NCBI GenBank assembly: GCA_002551355.1
Contig: NTHE01000036.1
Location: 1-64,000, forward strand
Origin: Streptomyces sp. man185
Lineage (GTDB): Bacteria > Actinomycetota > Actinomycetes > Streptomycetales > Streptomycetaceae
Reading direction: 5' to 3'
DNA: 64,000 nucleotides
Positions 24,267-31,971 of this stretch are shown here, in pieces. The notes under the pieces are model-generated. The model saw only the letters and a list, made by a program, of their open reading frames with translations, did no database searches and had not been told where the DNA came from. Position numbers and translations under genes: made by a program. How positions within the stretch are numbered: the first letter of the stretch is position 1; every line of letters starts with the position of its first letter.

Positions 24267-25712
24267 TCACGCGGGTTTCGCGCTGCTCCAGTCCGGGTGG
24301 CCGGGCATCGGCGGGGTCTTCTCGCCGTACAGCCAGCCGTCGAAGAAGCCGGTCAGGTCCCGTCCGGCGATGCCGGACGCCAGCCGGGTGAAGTCCGCGG
24401 TGGTCGCCGTGGAGTCCCGGTGCACCCGCACCCAGGTGCGCTCCAGCCGGTCGAAGGCGGCCTCGCCGATCTCCTTGCGCAGGGCGTAGAGCACCAGCGC
24501 GCTGCCGTCGTACATGACCGGGCGGAACAGGCTGAGCTTCTGCCCCGGGGCCGGTCCGTCCGGGTGCGCCGGCGGTCCGCCGTCGGCGCGCCAGCCGTCG
24601 GAGAGCTTGTACGCCTGGCGCATCCGGCGCTCCAGGGTCCCGCCCCCGTTCTCCTCGGCGTACCGGGCCTCGTACCAGCTGGCGTGTCCCTCATTCAGCC
24701 ACAGGTCGGACCAGCTCGCGGGCGAGACGCTGTTGCCGAACCACTGGTGGGCCAGCTCGTGGATCATCACCGAGTCGACGTACCACTCGGGGTAGGCGGG
24801 CTCGGTGAAGAACGACTTCCCGAACAGGGACAGCGTCTGGGTCTCCAGGGCGAACCCGATGGGGCTGTCGGCGACGAGCACTCCGTACGTCTCGAAGGGG
24901 TAGCGGCCGACCTGCTTTTCCATCCACTCCAGCTGGGCCGGGGTCTTCTTCAGCCAGGGCTCCAGCTTCTTGCGGTCGGCGGCCGGGACGACGTCGCGCA
25001 CCGGCAGTCCGTGCGGGCCGGTGCGGTGCGCGACGGCGGAGCTGCCGATCGAGACCTGGGCCAGCTCGGTGGCCATGGGGTGCTCGGTGCGGTAGGTCCA
25101 GGTGGTCGTGGCCCCGTGCCGGGTCCTGTCCACGGGCAGGCCGCCCGCGACCGCCGTCAGCTTCTCGGGGGCGGTGATCCGGAAGGTGAAGTGCGCCTTG
25201 TCCGAGGGGTGGTCGTTGCTCGGGAACACGCGGTGGGCGGCGTCGGCCTGGTTGGCCATGGCCAGCCCGTCGGCGGTACGCACCCAGCCGCCGTCGTCCC
25301 CGGATCCGCCCGGGTCACTGGTGTGCCGGACGGTGATGTTCAGCGGTACGCCCGCGGGGAGACGGCGGGGGGCCTGGAGGACCAGGTCCTCTCTCTTGCT
25401 GCCGAAGTCGACGCTCTGCCCGTTGACCTCGACGCCGCGGACGGTGCCCCGGGCGAAGTCGAGGTTGATCCGGTCCAGCGGGGCGGTGGTACGGGCCCTG
25501 ATCTTCGTGACGGCGTCCAGGGGCTTGGTGTTGCTGCCGTGGTAGGTGAGGGCGATGTCGTACGCGAGGACGTCGTATCCGGGGTTGCCCAGCTCGGGAA
25601 AGAGCCGGTCGCCGATGCCCAGGGGCTCGGGGGCGGGCAGGGTGGCGGCGACGAGGGTGGCCGAGGCGGTCGCCAGCAGGGCGGCGCGCAGGCGGCGGGT
25701 CAGGAGCGGCAT
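24267..25712 (-). CDS. secreted M1 family metallopeptidase
   Basis: A 481-residue zinc aminopeptidase-like protein with a cleavable signal peptide (RRLRAALLATASATLVAATLP). It then has the M1 N-terminal beta domain, the exopeptidase-type motif GFALETQTLSLFG near residue 287, and the zinc site HELAHQW near 320 with the third ligand in LNEGHASWY. The length is shorter than four-domain M1 enzymes such as PepN, and matches the compact secreted actinobacterial form. It starts 84 bases after the rshA-like stop and may be cotranscribed with it. Confidence 0.92.
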   Translation of the reverse strand: MPLLTRRLRAALLATASATLVAATLPAPEPLGIGDRLFPELGNPGYDVLAYDIALTYHGSNTKPLDAVTKIRARTTAPLDRINLDFARGTVRGVEVNGQSVDFGSKREDLVLQAPRRLPAGVPLNITVRHTSDPGGSGDDGGWVRTADGLAMANQADAAHRVFPSNDHPSDKAHFTFRITAPEKLTAVAGGLPVDRTRHGATTTWTYRTEHPMATELAQVSIGSSAVAHRTGPHGLPVRDVVPAADRKKLEPWLKKTPAQLEWMEKQVGRYPFETYGVLVADSPIGFALETQTLSLFGKSFFTEPAYPEWYVDSVMIHELAHQWFGNSVSPASWSDLWLNEGHASWYEARYAEENGGGTLERRMRQAYKLSDGWRADGGPPAHPDGPAPGQKLSLFRPVMYDGSALVLYALRKEIGEAAFDRLERTWVRVHRDSTATTADFTRLASGIAGRDLTGFFDGWLYGEKTPPMPGHPDWSSAKPA

Positions 25713-25796
25713 GGACTACCGCTATCAGCGCGGGGCCGCCCGGCCGGGGAGCCGCGCGCCGCACCACCCGAACGAGGACGCGCCGCCCGTGGTCGC

Positions 25797-27971
25797 TCAG
25801 CCGGCCGGGGCCGGGTGCTGGGCGCGGCTGACGTCGTAGACCCCGGCGACGTCGCGCATGGCCCGCATCAGACCGGGAAGACCCGCCGCGTCGGGGAGCT
25901 GGAGGGTGTAGGTGTGGCGGACCCGCTGCTCGCTGGGCGGCTCCACGGTGGCGGACACGATCGCCGCCTCGGCGGTGGCGATGGCCTCGGTGAGGTCGGC
26001 GAGGAGGCGGGGGCGACCGAAGGACTCGGCGACCAGGGTCACCCGGCAGCCCACCTCGGACTCCCGGCCCTCGGCGTCCGCCCAGCGGGCCGCGACCGGG
26101 GCGCGGCCGATGTCCCGCATCTCGGCGGCGGCGGGGCACTCGCGGCGGTGCACGGTGACCGCACCGCCCCGGACGACGAAGCCGGTCAGCTCGTCGGGGG
26201 GCACCGGCGTACAGCAGCCGGCCAGGCGCACCGGCGCGCCCGGCCCGTCGACGACGACGCCCGTGGTCCGTGGGCCGGACCGGGTGCGCGTCGGGGCGGT
26301 GGAGCCCGAAGCCTCGCGTTCCGGGGCGTCGGCGGCGGGCTCGCCCTGCGTGCCGGGTCCGGCCGCCTCCACGGTCTCCGGGTCGGGCTTCGCCTCGTCG
26401 GGGTGGTCGGTGAGCCAGCCGGTGATGGCGATCCGGGCGGCGGGGGTGCGGGCGTGGTCGAGCCAGTCGGGCGAGGGGCCGGAGGCGGTGTCCTGGGCGA
26501 GCAGCAGCTGCACGGTGTCGCCGTCGCTGAGGACGGTGCTCAGGGTGGCGAGGCGGCCGTTGACCCGGGCCCCGATGGAGGTGTGCGCCCGGTCGCCGTA
26601 CTGGGCGTAGGCGGCGTCGACGCAGCTGGCTCCGGCAGGCAGCCCGAGGGTGCCCCCGTCGGTGCGGAACACGGTGATCTCGCGGTCCTGGGCGAGGTCG
26701 TCGCGCAGGGTGGTCCAGAAGGTGTCGGGGTCGGTGGCGGACTCCTGCCACTCCAGGAGCCGGGAGAGCCAGCCGGGCCGGGTCGGGTCGGCGCGCTCGT
26801 CGGACGGCTCGGCGTGCTGGAGCGGGGCGGTCCCGTCCTGGGCGTACGGGTTGCCCAGCGCGACGACGCCCGCCTCGGCGACCTTGTGCATCCGGTGCGT
26901 ACGGATGAGGACTTCGGCGACCGCGCCCCCGGGGCCGACGACGGCGGTGTGCAGCGACTGGTACAGGTTGAACTTGGGGGCGGCGATGAAGTCCTTGAAC
27001 TCGGAGATCACCGGGGTGAAGCAGGTGTGCAGTTCACCGAGGACGGCGTAGCAGTCGGCGTCCTCGCCGACGAGGACGAGGAGCCGGCCGAAGTCGGTGC
27101 CGCGCAGTTCGCCGCGTTTCCGGCGAACCCGGTGCACGGAGACGAAGTGGCGTGGCCGGATGAGGACTTCGGCGCTGATGCCCGCGTCGCGCAGGGTGTG
27201 CGTCACGTTGTCGGCGATGATTTCGAGGGGGTCGTCCGGGCCCGTCGCGGCGGCGATCAGGGCGCGGGTGTGCTCGTACTCCTCGGGGTGCAGGATCGCG
27301 AAGACCAGGTCCTCCAGCTCGGTCTTGAGCGCCTGCACGCCGAGCCGTTCGGCGAGCGGGATGAGGACGTCCCGGGTGACCTTGGCGATCCGGGCCTGCT
27401 TCTCGGGGCGCATCACGCCGAGGGTGCGCATGTTGTGCAGCCGGTCGGCGAGCTTGATCGACATGACCCGGACGTCGTTGCCGGTGGCGACGAGCATCTT
27501 GCGGAAGGTCTCCGGTTCGGCGGCGGCGCCGTAGTCGACCTTCTCCAGTTTCGTCACGCCGTCGACGAGATAGCAGACCTCGTCGCCGAACTGCTCCTGG
27601 ACCTGATCGAGCGTCACCTCGGTGTCCTCGACGGTGTCGTGGAGCAGGGAGGCGGTGAGCGTGGTGGTCTCGGCGCCGAGCTCCGCGAGGATCAGCGTGA
27701 CGGCCAGCGGATGTGTGATGTACGGCTCGCCGCTCTTGCGCATCTGGCCGCGGTGCGAGGACTCCGCGAGGACGTAGGCCCGGTGCAGGATGGTCAGGTC
27801 GGCGTCGGGGTGGTGCGCGCGGTGCGCCTCGGCGACATGGCCGATGGCGTCGGGCAGCCGGTCGCGGGAGACCGGGCCGCGCAGTGCCACCCGGCCCAGT
27901 CTGCGCAGATCGATCCGGGGGCGGCTCCGCCTGCGAAGGGGAGCGCCCGGATCGGCGGCCTCTGCACTCAT
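25797..27971 (-). CDS. second RelA/SpoT homologue (RshA-like, (p)ppGpp hydrolase with altered synthetase domain)
   Basis: A 724-residue Rsh protein. Start ATG at 27971 with GGAGGTG upstream. Hydrolase domain: SHRGQMRKSGEPYITHP near residue 75, SLLHDTVEDT near 107, and KLADRLHNMRTL near 173. The synthetase region is recognisable (KDFIAAPKFNLYQSLHTAVVGPGG near 320), but several positions usually conserved in active synthetases differ: the RxKxxxSIxxKM block reads RPRHFVSVHRVRRKR, and EVQIRT reads EVLIRT. TGS-like, RIS (HRRECPAA) and ACT domains follow. In S. coelicolor the corresponding second homologue is called rshA. I infer it is mainly a hydrolase. Confidence 0.9.
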   Translation of the reverse strand: MSAEAADPGAPLRRRSRPRIDLRRLGRVALRGPVSRDRLPDAIGHVAEAHRAHHPDADLTILHRAYVLAESSHRGQMRKSGEPYITHPLAVTLILAELGAETTTLTASLLHDTVEDTEVTLDQVQEQFGDEVCYLVDGVTKLEKVDYGAAAEPETFRKMLVATGNDVRVMSIKLADRLHNMRTLGVMRPEKQARIAKVTRDVLIPLAERLGVQALKTELEDLVFAILHPEEYEHTRALIAAATGPDDPLEIIADNVTHTLRDAGISAEVLIRPRHFVSVHRVRRKRGELRGTDFGRLLVLVGEDADCYAVLGELHTCFTPVISEFKDFIAAPKFNLYQSLHTAVVGPGGAVAEVLIRTHRMHKVAEAGVVALGNPYAQDGTAPLQHAEPSDERADPTRPGWLSRLLEWQESATDPDTFWTTLRDDLAQDREITVFRTDGGTLGLPAGASCVDAAYAQYGDRAHTSIGARVNGRLATLSTVLSDGDTVQLLLAQDTASGPSPDWLDHARTPAARIAITGWLTDHPDEAKPDPETVEAAGPGTQGEPAADAPEREASGSTAPTRTRSGPRTTGVVVDGPGAPVRLAGCCTPVPPDELTGFVVRGGAVTVHRRECPAAAEMRDIGRAPVAARWADAEGRESEVGCRVTLVAESFGRPRLLADLTEAIATAEAAIVSATVEPPSEQRVRHTYTLQLPDAAGLPGLMRAMRDVAGVYDVSRAQHPAPAG

Positions 27972-28140
27972 GGGCACCTCCGGCGACGTCGACCGGCGCT
28001 GGGGAGGAGCGGATACCCCTCGGGGCCGGTGCTTGATGCTATCGACCCCACCACGTGGCGCAGTCCAGCTCTCGCCCAGCGTGAAACGGATCACCCATTC
28101 GAGCGAAGCTCGGACCGATCACCGTTTCGAGCGGTTCATG

Positions 28141-28181
28141 CCTCAGGAGGCGGTGAGCCGTTCCTCAGGAGGCGGCGAGCC
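28141..28181. repeat. direct repeat spanning the dapF stop codon
   Basis: cctcaggaggcggtgagcc (28141-28159) and cctcaggaggcggcgagcc (28163-28181) differ at one base and start 22 bases apart. The second copy contains the dapF stop codon; the first lies just downstream of the gene. Confidence 0.75.
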
Positions 28182-29031
28182 AGGCCGGGTCGATGACACC
28201 TTCGGCGACGATCACGGCGGGTCCGGTCATGTCGACCGCGCCGTCGGGGTGCTCGGTGATGACGAGGGTGCCGCCGGGGAGATCCACCCGATACGTGACG
28301 GGGAGGCCGGTCCGGGCGGGGTCGGCGCCGTCCCGGCGGGCGGCGGCGACGGCGACCGCGCAGGCTCCGGTGCCGCAGGAGCGGGTCTCGCCGGAGCCGC
28401 GCTCGTGGACGCGCATGCCGACGTGGCGCGGGCCCCGGTCGACGACGAATTCGACGTTGACGCCCTCGGGGTAGACGGCCTCGGGGCTGATGGGCGGGGC
28501 GGTGAGCAGGTCGCCGGCGTGGTCGAGGTCCTCGACGAAGGCGACCGCGTGCGGGTTGCCCATGTTGACGTTGCGGGCGGGCCAGCTGCGGCCGCCGACG
28601 CTGACCGTGACGCTCGCCCCGGGCAGCTGGGCGCGTCCCATGGAGACGGTGATCTCGCCGTTCTTGGCGAGGTGCACGCGCTTGGGGCCGCCCCGGGTGG
28701 CGACGGTGAGGTCGCCCTCCTCGACGAGGCCGGCGCGCTGGAGGTGGTGCGCGAAGACGCGCACGCCGTTGCCGCACATCTCGGCGATCGAGCCGTCCGC
28801 GTTGCGGTAGTCCATGAACCACTCGGCCTCGTCCGCCATGGACCGCGCCTCGGGGTGTGCGGCGGAGCGCACGACGTGCAGCAGTCCGTCGCCGCCGATG
28901 CCGGCCCGGCGGTCGCAGAGCCGGGCGACGAGGGCCGCGGGCAGCGTGAGGGCGTTGTCGGGGTCCGGGACGATCACGAAGTCGTTCTCGGTGCCGTGAC
29001 CCTTGAGGAAGGCGATCTGCGAGGTGCTCAC
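28165..29031 (-). CDS. dapF: diaminopimelate epimerase
   Basis: A 288-residue DapF that converts LL- to meso-diaminopimelate for lysine and peptidoglycan. FLKGHGTENDFV opens the protein, GIGGDGLL is near residue 45, and the two catalytic cysteines are in EMCGNG (Cys86) and in RSCGTGACA. The length is normal. It lies in a minus-strand run after miaA and the small membrane protein gene. Its 3' end carries a direct duplication around the stop codon. Confidence 0.96.
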   Translation of the reverse strand: MSTSQIAFLKGHGTENDFVIVPDPDNALTLPAALVARLCDRRAGIGGDGLLHVVRSAAHPEARSMADEAEWFMDYRNADGSIAEMCGNGVRVFAHHLQRAGLVEEGDLTVATRGGPKRVHLAKNGEITVSMGRAQLPGASVTVSVGGRSWPARNVNMGNPHAVAFVEDLDHAGDLLTAPPISPEAVYPEGVNVEFVVDRGPRHVGMRVHERGSGETRSCGTGACAVAVAAARRDGADPARTGLPVTYRVDLPGGTLVITEHPDGAVDMTGPAVIVAEGVIDPAWLAAS

Positions 29032-29103
29032 ACGCCAACTGTACGAGGCGGCGCCGACAACCCGCGCGAGCGGCCCGGCCGTGCGGGCCTCGCCGCGACG
29101 CCG

Positions 29104-29556
29104 TCAGCGCAGCCGGGCCACGCGCCAGACGGCGAGGGCGACCAGGGCGAGGCCGGTCACGGCGTACAGCGCGATCACGCGCCAGTCGGGGCGGTCGCCC
29201 GAGCCGCGGGAGGGCAGTCCGGGCCAGGTGTGACCGACGCGGCGGGCCGCCATCATGCCCCAGCCGGCCGCGCAGCAGCTGATCAGGAGCCCCAGCATGG
29301 CGACGATGGCGCCGCCGTCACCGAACTCGAAGGCGAGGGGGAAGGCGAACATCAGCGAGCCGACCGCGGCCAGCATGACGATGGGTGCGAGCTGCCAGAT
29401 CCGCAGCTTGCGGGTGGGCCGCAGCTCGACCTCGACCTCGGGGGTCACGTCCTGCTCGTCGGGCCCGTCGGGGCTCAGCCGCCCCGCGGTCTCCCGCGGT
29501 GACGGCACCTCGTGCTCTGTGTCGCGCTGCTCCGTGTCGCGAGGGCCGGCCTCCAT
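29104..29556 (-). CDS. small membrane protein of unknown function
   Basis: A 150-residue protein; I favour ATG 29556 (MEAGPRDTEQ) with GGGAGGG upstream, though the frame runs to a GTG at 29619. Residues 1-50 are acidic and probably cytoplasmic. Three hydrophobic segments follow: IWQLAPIVMLAAVGSLMF, IVAMLGLLISCCAAGWGMM and VIALYAVTGLALVALAVW. No family motif is recognised. It is located between miaA and dapF on the same strand, a position occupied by a similar protein in other streptomycetes as far as I recall. Confidence 0.75.
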   Translation of the reverse strand: MEAGPRDTEQRDTEHEVPSPRETAGRLSPDGPDEQDVTPEVEVELRPTRKLRIWQLAPIVMLAAVGSLMFAFPLAFEFGDGGAIVAMLGLLISCCAAGWGMMAARRVGHTWPGLPSRGSGDRPDWRVIALYAVTGLALVALAVWRVARLR

Positions 29557-29663
29557 CGCCACGCGCCCTCCCAACTCGGACTCCACTGGTGGATCGATGC
29601 TCGATGATGGCACGGTCACGGGTGCCGAATTGACGGGCGGAGCTTCCCGATGCCATCACGTGA

Positions 29664-30602
29664 TCAGGCTGTGACCGCTCGTTCGACCAACGTCAGCGCC
29701 CGGTGCGGGAGTTCTTCCCGGTCACGGTGTCCGCCGCCGAGCCACACGACCCGCGGGTCGCGGCGGAACCACGAGTCCTGACGACGTGCGAAGCGCTTGG
29801 TGGCGCGCACGGTCTCGGCCCGCGCGTCGTCCTCGGTGCACTCCCCCGCGAGCGCCCCGAGGATCTGCTGATAGCCGAGAGCCCGTGAGGCGGTGAGGCC
29901 CTCGCGCAGCCCGGACGTCTCCAGGGCCCGCACCTCCTCCACGAGACCCGCCTCCCACATCCGGTCGACGCGCAGGGCGATGCGCTCGTCGAGTTCGGGG
30001 CGATCCACGTCGACGCCGATCTGCACCGCGTCGTAGACCGGTTCGTCACCGGGGAGGTTGGCGGTGAAGGGCTTGCCGGTGATCTCGATGACTTCGAGGG
30101 CGCGGACGATACGGCGGCCGTTGCTCGCCAGGATGGACCGGGCGGCGTCCGGGTCCAAGGCGGCGAGGCGTTCGTGCAGGACGCCGGAACCGCGCTCGGC
30201 CAGCTCCGCTTCGAGGCGGGCGCGCACCTCGGGGTCCGTACCGGGGAACTCCAGGGCGTCGATGGCGCCCTTCACGTACAGCCCGGAGCCGCCGACCAGG
30301 ACGGGCGTGCGGCCGTCGGCGAGCAGCCGGTCGATCTCCCGGCGGGCCAGGCGCTGGTACTCGGCGACGCTGGCGGCCTCGGTGACGTCCCAGATGTCCA
30401 GCAGGCGGTGCGGCACGCCGTCGCGCTCGGGGAGCGTCAGCTTCGCGGTCCCGATGTCCATCCCCCGGTAGAGCTGCATGGAATCGGCGTTGATCACCTC
30501 GCCGTCGAGCCGCTGGGCGAGAAATACCCCCAGATCCGATTTTCCGGCCGCTGTGGGGCCTACGACGGTGATCACGCGGGGAGTGGGAGGGGGAGGGGTC
30601 AC
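29664..30602 (-). CDS. miaA: tRNA dimethylallyltransferase
   Basis: A 312-residue MiaA, which adds a dimethylallyl group to A37 of tRNAs reading UNN codons; MiaB then methylthiolates it. I place the start at GTG 30602 with GGGAG upstream. The P-loop is VVGPTAAGKSDLG near residues 10-22, followed by NADSMQLYRGMDIGTAK, LVGGSGLYVKG and SRALGYQQIL. The same frame is open upstream for another 441 codons through the dioxygenase-like gene without a stop, but the start codon and the family alignment both argue for a separate protein. Confidence 0.94.
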   Translation of the reverse strand: MTPPPPTPRVITVVGPTAAGKSDLGVFLAQRLDGEVINADSMQLYRGMDIGTAKLTLPERDGVPHRLLDIWDVTEAASVAEYQRLARREIDRLLADGRTPVLVGGSGLYVKGAIDALEFPGTDPEVRARLEAELAERGSGVLHERLAALDPDAARSILASNGRRIVRALEVIEITGKPFTANLPGDEPVYDAVQIGVDVDRPELDERIALRVDRMWEAGLVEEVRALETSGLREGLTASRALGYQQILGALAGECTEDDARAETVRATKRFARRQDSWFRRDPRVVWLGGGHRDREELPHRALTLVERAVTA

Positions 30603-30805
30603 CGGGACAGTCTCCCAAATATCCGGGCCCTGCCGAACACAACGGGTGTCGAGGGAGACGCGGCCGGACACGGAGGGCGACGTCAAGGATGCGCCACGGA
30701 AGCGCCGAAGGACGAGTAAAAACGGCAGGAACGGACAGGTGACGGACAATGGGGGCGGGAGAACGCTCCCGCGACGACAGTCCTCACTGCACGGAAGGTG
30801 ACCCA

Positions 30806-31159
30806 ATGGGGTTCCTGGACAACCTGAAGGCCAAGCTGGGGCCGGCCAAGGACAAGGTCGGCGACCTCGCGCAGCAGCACGGGGGCAAGATCGAGCAGGG
30901 CCTCGACAAGGCCGCGCGCACGGTCGACCAGAGGACCAAGGGCAAGTACAGCGACAAGATCGATTCGGGTACGCGCAAGGCCAAGGAAGCCGTGGACAAG
31001 CTGGGCCAGAAGGACGGGAGTGCGCCGGGAGGCGCTCACGGCACTCCCGGGAACCCCGGTACGCCCGGAACCCCTGGTACGCACGGAACCCCCGGTGCTC
31101 CGGGTACGCCCGGCGGCACCCCCGGCAGCACGCCTCCCCCGCCGCCGCCCGCGCACTGA
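30806..31159 (+). CDS. antitoxin-like protein (Rv0909/MT0933 family) with collagen-like tail
   Basis: A 117-residue basic protein. Start ATG at 30806 (MGFLDNLKAK) with GGAAGGTG upstream. Residues 1-75 (KDKVGDLAQQHGGKIEQGLD, then ARTVDQRTKGKYSDKID) fit the small helical MT0933/Rv0909-type antitoxin family found widely in actinobacteria. Residues ~76-117 are a run of Gly-x-Pro triplets (GTP, GNP, GTP, GTH, GAP and so on) ending in six prolines. No toxin gene is adjacent. It lies in the opposite orientation to the miaB-miaA-dapF run, opposite a frame that stays open through it. Confidence 0.75.
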   Translation: MGFLDNLKAKLGPAKDKVGDLAQQHGGKIEQGLDKAARTVDQRTKGKYSDKIDSGTRKAKEAVDKLGQKDGSAPGGAHGTPGNPGTPGTPGTHGTPGAPGTPGGTPGSTPPPPPPAH

Positions 31160-31183
31160 CGCAGCGGTCGTGCCCCGGCGGCG

Positions 31184-31208
31184 GGCACGGAGCCGAGTGC
31201 TCCGTGCC
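31184..31208. terminator. terminator between antitoxin-like and dioxygenase-like genes
   Basis: ggcacggag at 31184-31192 pairs with ctccgtgcc at 31200-31208 around a seven-base loop. It is just past the antitoxin-like stop on the plus strand and just past the end of recognisable dioxygenase homology on the minus strand. Confidence 0.65.
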
Positions 31209-31211
31209 GGA

Positions 31212-31925
31212 CCAGGCGGCGACGGTGTAGCCCACGCCGTACGGGGCGTCCTCGTACAGCAGCCGTCCGGCGAGCCCGGCGTCCCGCGCGGCGCCGGCGA
31301 GCAGCTGCCAGGAGGCCCGTCCGGCCGCCTTGAGTTCATGGGCGAGCGTGGCGTCGAGCGCGGCGATGGCGTCGAGGTCCGCGGCGCCGAGCGCCTCGGT
31401 GGCCAGGGCGTCGAACGCGGCGGCCCGCTCGTCGAGGTAACCGGGCGCCTTGAGGGTGCGGCAGGCGCTTCCGTCGCCCATGACCAGGAGCGCGATCCGG
31501 TCGGCGCGGCGGGCGAGGGCGCGTCCGGCCTCCTCGCAGTCGCCCGGAGCCGCGGTCTGCAGGAGGGCGAGCCCTTCGGCCGGAGCGCCCGTCCAGCGGG
31601 CCCGGCCGAGCAGCCAGGCGCCCACCGTGAGGGACTGCGGCAGCGGGCGCCCGGCCGTCGTGTCCCCATCGGGTGCATGGCCGAGCGTCACGTCGAGGTC
31701 CACGCCGACGCCCCGGAAGGAGCCGTGCGACCCGGGTGGGTAGGGCGCGGCCGTGCCGTCTTCGCCCGGCCCCACGACGACGAGGAGGTCCGGGCGCGAG
31801 GCGGCGAGCACCCCCACGGCGTCGAGGCACGCGTCACGCGCGGAGTCGAGCTCGGGGGCGGCCCCGGCGGCGACCTCGGGCACCAGGAGCGGCGGACAGG
31901 GGCACACGGCGGCGGCGACAAGCAT
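31212..31925 (-). CDS. class III extradiol dioxygenase subunit B-like protein; 3' end unresolved
   Basis: Start ATG at 31925 (MLVAAAVCPCPPLLVPEV). The protein resembles LigB-fold dioxygenase-like proteins: the CPHPP-like CPCPPLLVP opening, LLVVVGPG near residue 50, LLVMGDGSACR near 147 and LYEDAPYGVGYTVAAW near 222-238. Recognisable homology ends at Trp238, where the coordinates stop here. However, no in-frame stop exists: the frame reads on through the hairpin and antisense to the antitoxin-like gene into miaA. Normally the family ends at ~240 residues. The function is unknown, and the canonical metal-binding histidines are not obvious. The gene follows miaB by 46 bases. Confidence 0.7.
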
Positions 31926-31971
31926 GCCGGTCAGCGTACTTGCCGGGCGCCGCCGACCGAGCCGGGAGCCG

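Noticed and set aside
30478..30801. Plus-strand open frame between miaA and the antitoxin-like gene
   Set aside because: It is antisense to the start of miaA, lacks a ribosome binding site and overlaps the leader of the antitoxin-like gene; no protein features.
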